Below, piece after piece: positions 14,703 to 17,236 of a stretch of DNA of 17,236 nucleotides. The notes under the pieces are model-generated. The model was not told the DNA's origin. It searched no databases and saw only the letters and a program-made list of their open reading frames with translations. Source of the stretch: JAJRAG01 sp050010535 (lineage in GTDB: Archaea; Thermoplasmatota; Thermoplasmata; Methanomassiliicoccales; JACIVX01); contig JBEKKT010000027.1 of the NCBI GenBank assembly GCA_050010535.1, positions 1 to 17,236 on the forward strand, read 5' to 3'. Every line of letters starts with the position of its first letter. Within the stretch, counting starts at the first letter, position 1. Made by a program: the position numbers and the translations under genes.

Positions 14703-15891
14703 CTTCACACGAAGACTCGTGCAAGAGAGGGTCCTTGCCGAGACGCACTGCATCCAGCATCCGACAAACTCTGACGGTCTCCTTCACGTCGTGGACTCGA
14801 ACGATATTCGCACCATTGATGACAGAAGCGGCGACGGCAGCGAGGCTTCCTTCCAGTCTCTCCTCCTTCGGAAGATCGAGGACCTTCCCGATAAACCCCT
14901 TTCTTGACGGACCTATCACGATTGGCCGGCCCAATGATCGGAACTCTCTCAGCCTCCGGATGATTTCGAGGTTGTGTCGCAGTTCCTTCCCAAAACCGAT
15001 GCCGGGGTCTAGCATAATCTTCTCCTCCTTCACGCCGCCTTCGACAGCCTTCCCCATTTGCTCCGCCATGTAATGCATGATGTCCCCGACTACTTCATCG
15101 TACTTGACGTCGACCTGCATGATCTTCGGATTCCCTCGCATGTGCATTAGGACGACTGGGACGTCTAGCTCCGCGACGGTATCGATCATCTTCTGGTCTC
15201 GGAGACCGCTCACGTCGTTGATGATCTGAGCGCCAAGCTCAACCGCCTTCCTGGCAACCGAGGGCTTCGTCGTATCGATTGATATCGGTATGCAGAGCGA
15301 CGGTACTACTTCCTCGAGCACCGGCAGCACCCTATTCATTTCCACCTCCTGGGAGACAGGCTCGGAGAACGGACGGGTGGACTCGCCGCCGATGTCTATG
15401 ATGTCTGCTCCCTGATCGGCAATCTCGAACGCCCTCTTTACCGCATCCTCCTTCTTGACAAACGCCCCACCGTCGGAGAACGAATCAGGCGTCACGTTCA
15501 GCACGCCCATGACCCTAGTCCTCGCAAACGAAAGGGGGCCGGATGGAATTTCAAGGCTCGTCGTTTCAGGAGAGTAGTAGTTCTCGAGTGCCCACGCGAC
15601 CAGGTTGGCCGCAGGGACAGGGGCGTGCTTCGACAGCTTCCTGAAGAGCGCAGGACCGCCGGAGATCATCAGTCTCTTGGTGTTGAACGAATCACATCTG
15701 GACGCGATTCCGCCTAGAGTTCCGACAGTATCTCTCAGAACGTTGAGCATCATATCGCTGTCCCCCTCGACGAAAACGAAAATTGTCCCTGACATCTCGA
15801 GGGAGTCGTCGACGAAAGTCTCAATGCCGAAACGGTGCCACTCCTCGACTGCATCCTCGAATGACGAATAGGCGCGCACCCTAGCTATCAT
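14689..15891 (-). CDS. folP: Dihydropteroate synthase with N-terminal extension
   Basis: Makes dihydropteroate from 6-hydroxymethyl-dihydropterin pyrophosphate and p-aminobenzoate (or a related arylamine in archaeal pterin routes). The TIM-barrel DHPS domain spans about 126-390 and has every signature: MGVLNVTPDSFSDGG (128-142), DIIDIGGESTRP (163-174), SIDTTKP (204-210), INDVSGL (224-230), LMHMRGNP (248-255), LDPGIGFGK (294-302), GPSRKGF (327-333) and VRVHD (364-368). Residues 1-125 are extra; a similar arm occurs in some anaerobe DHPS proteins (from memory). The start is ATG 15891, one base after the stop of the upstream gene (TGA-C-ATG), indicating translational coupling. The last gene of the LarA/Fe-S operon as seen here. 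Confidence 0.92.
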   Translation of the reverse strand: MIARVRAYSSFEDAVEEWHRFGIETFVDDSLEMSGTIFVFVEGDSDMMLNVLRDTVGTLGGIASRCDSFNTKRLMISGGPALFRKLSKHAPVPAANLVAWALENYYSPETTSLEIPSGPLSFARTRVMGVLNVTPDSFSDGGAFVKKEDAVKRAFEIADQGADIIDIGGESTRPFSEPVSQEVEMNRVLPVLEEVVPSLCIPISIDTTKPSVARKAVELGAQIINDVSGLRDQKMIDTVAELDVPVVLMHMRGNPKIMQVDVKYDEVVGDIMHYMAEQMGKAVEGGVKEEKIMLDPGIGFGKELRHNLEIIRRLREFRSLGRPIVIGPSRKGFIGKVLDLPKEERLEGSLAAVAASVINGANIVRVHDVKETVRVCRMLDAVRLGKDPLLHESSCEVNLE

Positions 15892-15892
15892 G

Positions 15893-17005
15893 TCAGCCTG
15901 AGAGGAGCGGGTCGACAATCTCGACGAGATCCTTGATCTCGACCTTCGACCCGATCTGATCCTTCCCGACCTTCAGGTTGTTCACGCAGAACGGGCAGGC
16001 GGTGACGAGCAGCTCGGCGAACTCCGCCTCGGCGACGCGCCTCCCTGCCACCTTCCCGGAGAGCTCCGGGTAGGCTGAGCGTACCCCGCCCCCGCCGCCG
16101 CAGCACATAGCTGTTTCGCCATGCCTAGCCATTTCCTTGAAACTCACATCGGGGATCTTTGCCAGGACCTTCCTCGGCGCATCGTAGACATGGCTGTGCC
16201 TGCCGAGATGACAGGGATCGTGATATGTGACGTTTTTCTTGAGCGGTGCGAGCTTCAAGTCCTTATCGGCAAGGAACTCCGAAACATGCTTCACCTTGAA
16301 GTTCACGCCGACGAACTTGGGATACTCCTCCTTGAACATGCGGTAGCAGCCAGCGCAGGAGAAGATCATCTGGTCCACGCCAGTGTCCTCCGCCGCTTTG
16401 ACGTTCTTCTCCATCAGCGCCACGACGTCTTCGTCGTTCCATCCCACCCTTTGCATGACGCTTCCGCAGCAAGATTCGTCGACCAAAGTGAAATCCTCGC
16501 CGAGCTTCTTCAGGATAGATAAGGTCGCGTCCGCGATGTTCCAATTCCTGTAAGCGGAGGTGCAGCCGACGAAGTAACCGACTTCTGCATTCCTCGGCTT
16601 CATACCGAGGGTATCGGCGACAATCTTCTTCTCACCGTAGGGATTGCCATACTTCAATATGTTCTCGACGACTCTCTTGTGCTGAGGGAGCATGTTGCCG
16701 TTCTCGACCAAGTCCTTCCGGCATCTCTCCACAACGTCGACGACCTCGATGCTAGAAGGGCATCTTCTCTCGCAGTCCTTGCACGTCGTGCACTGATAGA
16801 TGTTCTCGACGACAGACGGGTCAGCGGGAAGCTCCCTCTCCAGCAGACCGTACGACTGGATGATCCTTCCCCTCGCGACACTCGAATCCCAGCCTATGTC
16901 CTCGAAGACGGGGCAGACGCTCTTGCAGAACCCGCAGAACGTACAGGTCATCATCGTCTTCTGGACATCCTTCAGGTGTTTCGCTTCGATGTACTCCGTC
17001 GTCAT
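15893..17005 (-). CDS. HdrD/GlcF-like (Fe-S)-binding protein with two CCG domains
   Basis: A 370-residue electron-transfer subunit. The N-terminal ferredoxin domain has two 4Fe-4S sites: Cys21-24-27-31 (CTFCGFCKSVCP) and Cys72-75-78-82 (CTTCKDCERRCP). Two cysteine-rich CCG domains follow: Cys148...SCCG(179-180)...CAGC(217-220) and Cys265...MCCG(301-302)...CPFC(337-340), the layout of HdrD, GlpC, GlcF and LutA. These partner with flavoprotein 2-hydroxyacid or glycerol-3-phosphate dehydrogenases, or reduce heterodisulfides. The start is ATG 17005, one base after the LarA stop (TGA-C-ATG); TTG 17014 is possible but less likely. The neighbouring lactate racemase suggests a lactate or 2-hydroxyacid oxidation role, with a flavin subunit perhaps outside the window. 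Confidence 0.9.
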   Translation of the reverse strand: MTTEYIEAKHLKDVQKTMMTCTFCGFCKSVCPVFEDIGWDSSVARGRIIQSYGLLERELPADPSVVENIYQCTTCKDCERRCPSSIEVVDVVERCRKDLVENGNMLPQHKRVVENILKYGNPYGEKKIVADTLGMKPRNAEVGYFVGCTSAYRNWNIADATLSILKKLGEDFTLVDESCCGSVMQRVGWNDEDVVALMEKNVKAAEDTGVDQMIFSCAGCYRMFKEEYPKFVGVNFKVKHVSEFLADKDLKLAPLKKNVTYHDPCHLGRHSHVYDAPRKVLAKIPDVSFKEMARHGETAMCCGGGGGVRSAYPELSGKVAGRRVAEAEFAELLVTACPFCVNNLKVGKDQIGSKVEIKDLVEIVDPLLSG

Positions 17006-17006
17006 G

Positions 17007-17236
17007 TCAATCAACCCTCGGCACAGTGACGCTGCCTTCCATCAGCACTAGCACCTTCGCGTCCTTCTTCTTTGCCAACGCAGCGTCAACTGCGGACTGT
17101 ACGCTAACAAACGGGGTTATATTAGCCTTTCTGAGCACCTCGGGGTCTATCCCTGTCACACCGCATATTTCGGCCCAGTCTGCGATCTCCGCCATCTTCG
17201 CAGCCTTGTGATACCCTAGCTTGTACTCCTTCGCCA
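17007..17236 (-). CDS. larA: Nickel-dependent lactate racemase (LarA family), C-terminal part only
   Basis: The frame is open to the window edge, so only the last ~76 residues are seen. They match the LarA/DUF2088 C-terminus: KLGYHKAAK, GVTGIDPEVLRK, TPFVSVQSAVDAALA and VLVLMEGSVTVP before the stop. LarA interconverts D- and L-lactate (or other 2-hydroxyacids in relatives) with a nickel pincer cofactor; the catalytic and cofactor residues lie outside the window and cannot be checked. The gene is first of a minus-strand chain with the CCG-domain Fe-S protein and folP, each joined by TGA-C-ATG. This suggests lactate isomerisation feeding a dehydrogenase. Confidence 0.8.
   Translation of the reverse strand, partial: AKEYKLGYHKAAKMAEIADWAEICGVTGIDPEVLRKANITPFVSVQSAVDAALAKKKDAKVLVLMEGSVTVPRVD

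Noticed and set aside
1..17236. CRISPR array, IS element or defence cluster
   Set aside because: No spaced direct repeats, terminal inverted repeats, transposase or known defence domains were seen on either strand.

Overview
The window looks like the chromosome of an archaeon, most likely a member of the Thermoplasmatota (inferred from protein style, not from a search). The archaeal signs are the L13-S9-RpoN gene order, a Zn-binding RNA polymerase subunit N, a tRNA-Pro with no encoded CCA, TATA-like boxes at leaderless spacing, and an archaeal DUF2116-type zinc-ribbon membrane protein. The base composition is moderately G+C rich. Many genes encode Fe-S proteins, which suggests an anaerobe or microaerophile.

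Layout. Positions 1-1111 hold the end of a translation/transcription operon on the + strand: L13 (5' end off the window), S9, RpoN, then tRNA-Pro(GGG). Positions 1168-3426 carry three minus-strand genes: a cysteine-rich 4Fe-4S protein, a GyrI-like effector-binding protein and a DUF1624 acyltransferase-like membrane protein interrupted near its 5' end by an in-frame TAG. Next is a PPC/DUF296 protein (+) that appears to need an ATC start codon, a small two-helix membrane protein (-), and a radical SAM protein (+) of the B12-binding architecture. Positions 6321-6722 hold what looks like the fossil of an APC amino-acid permease: the N-terminal start joined out of frame to the C-terminal end, with the middle missing.

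Positions 6982-8958 encode an AMP-forming acetyl-CoA synthetase (-). It is followed by a HAD-IB phosphatase (+), an unrecognised 121-residue protein (-), and a two-gene minus-strand electron-transfer unit (CooF/HycB-like four-cluster ferredoxin plus FAD/NAD-dependent oxidoreductase) with no carbon monoxide dehydrogenase in view. A divergent + strand pair encodes a cysteine synthase-like PLP enzyme and an M20 metallohydrolase, then comes a DUF2116 protein. The right end is a tight minus-strand operon: lactate racemase LarA (only its C-terminus is in the window), a two-cluster, two-CCG-domain HdrD/GlcF-like protein, and dihydropteroate synthase with a ~125-residue N-terminal extension.

Functionally the window mixes housekeeping (ribosome, RNA polymerase, tRNA) with carbon and redox metabolism: acetate activation, 2-hydroxyacid oxidation or isomerisation, ferredoxin/NAD(P)H exchange, sulfur amino-acid synthesis and pterin synthesis. 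I found no CRISPR array, integrase, IS element or defence island. The items most worth a second look are the permease fossil, the amber codon in the DUF1624 gene, the ATC start of the PPC gene, and the CooF/oxidoreductase pair without its usual partner.
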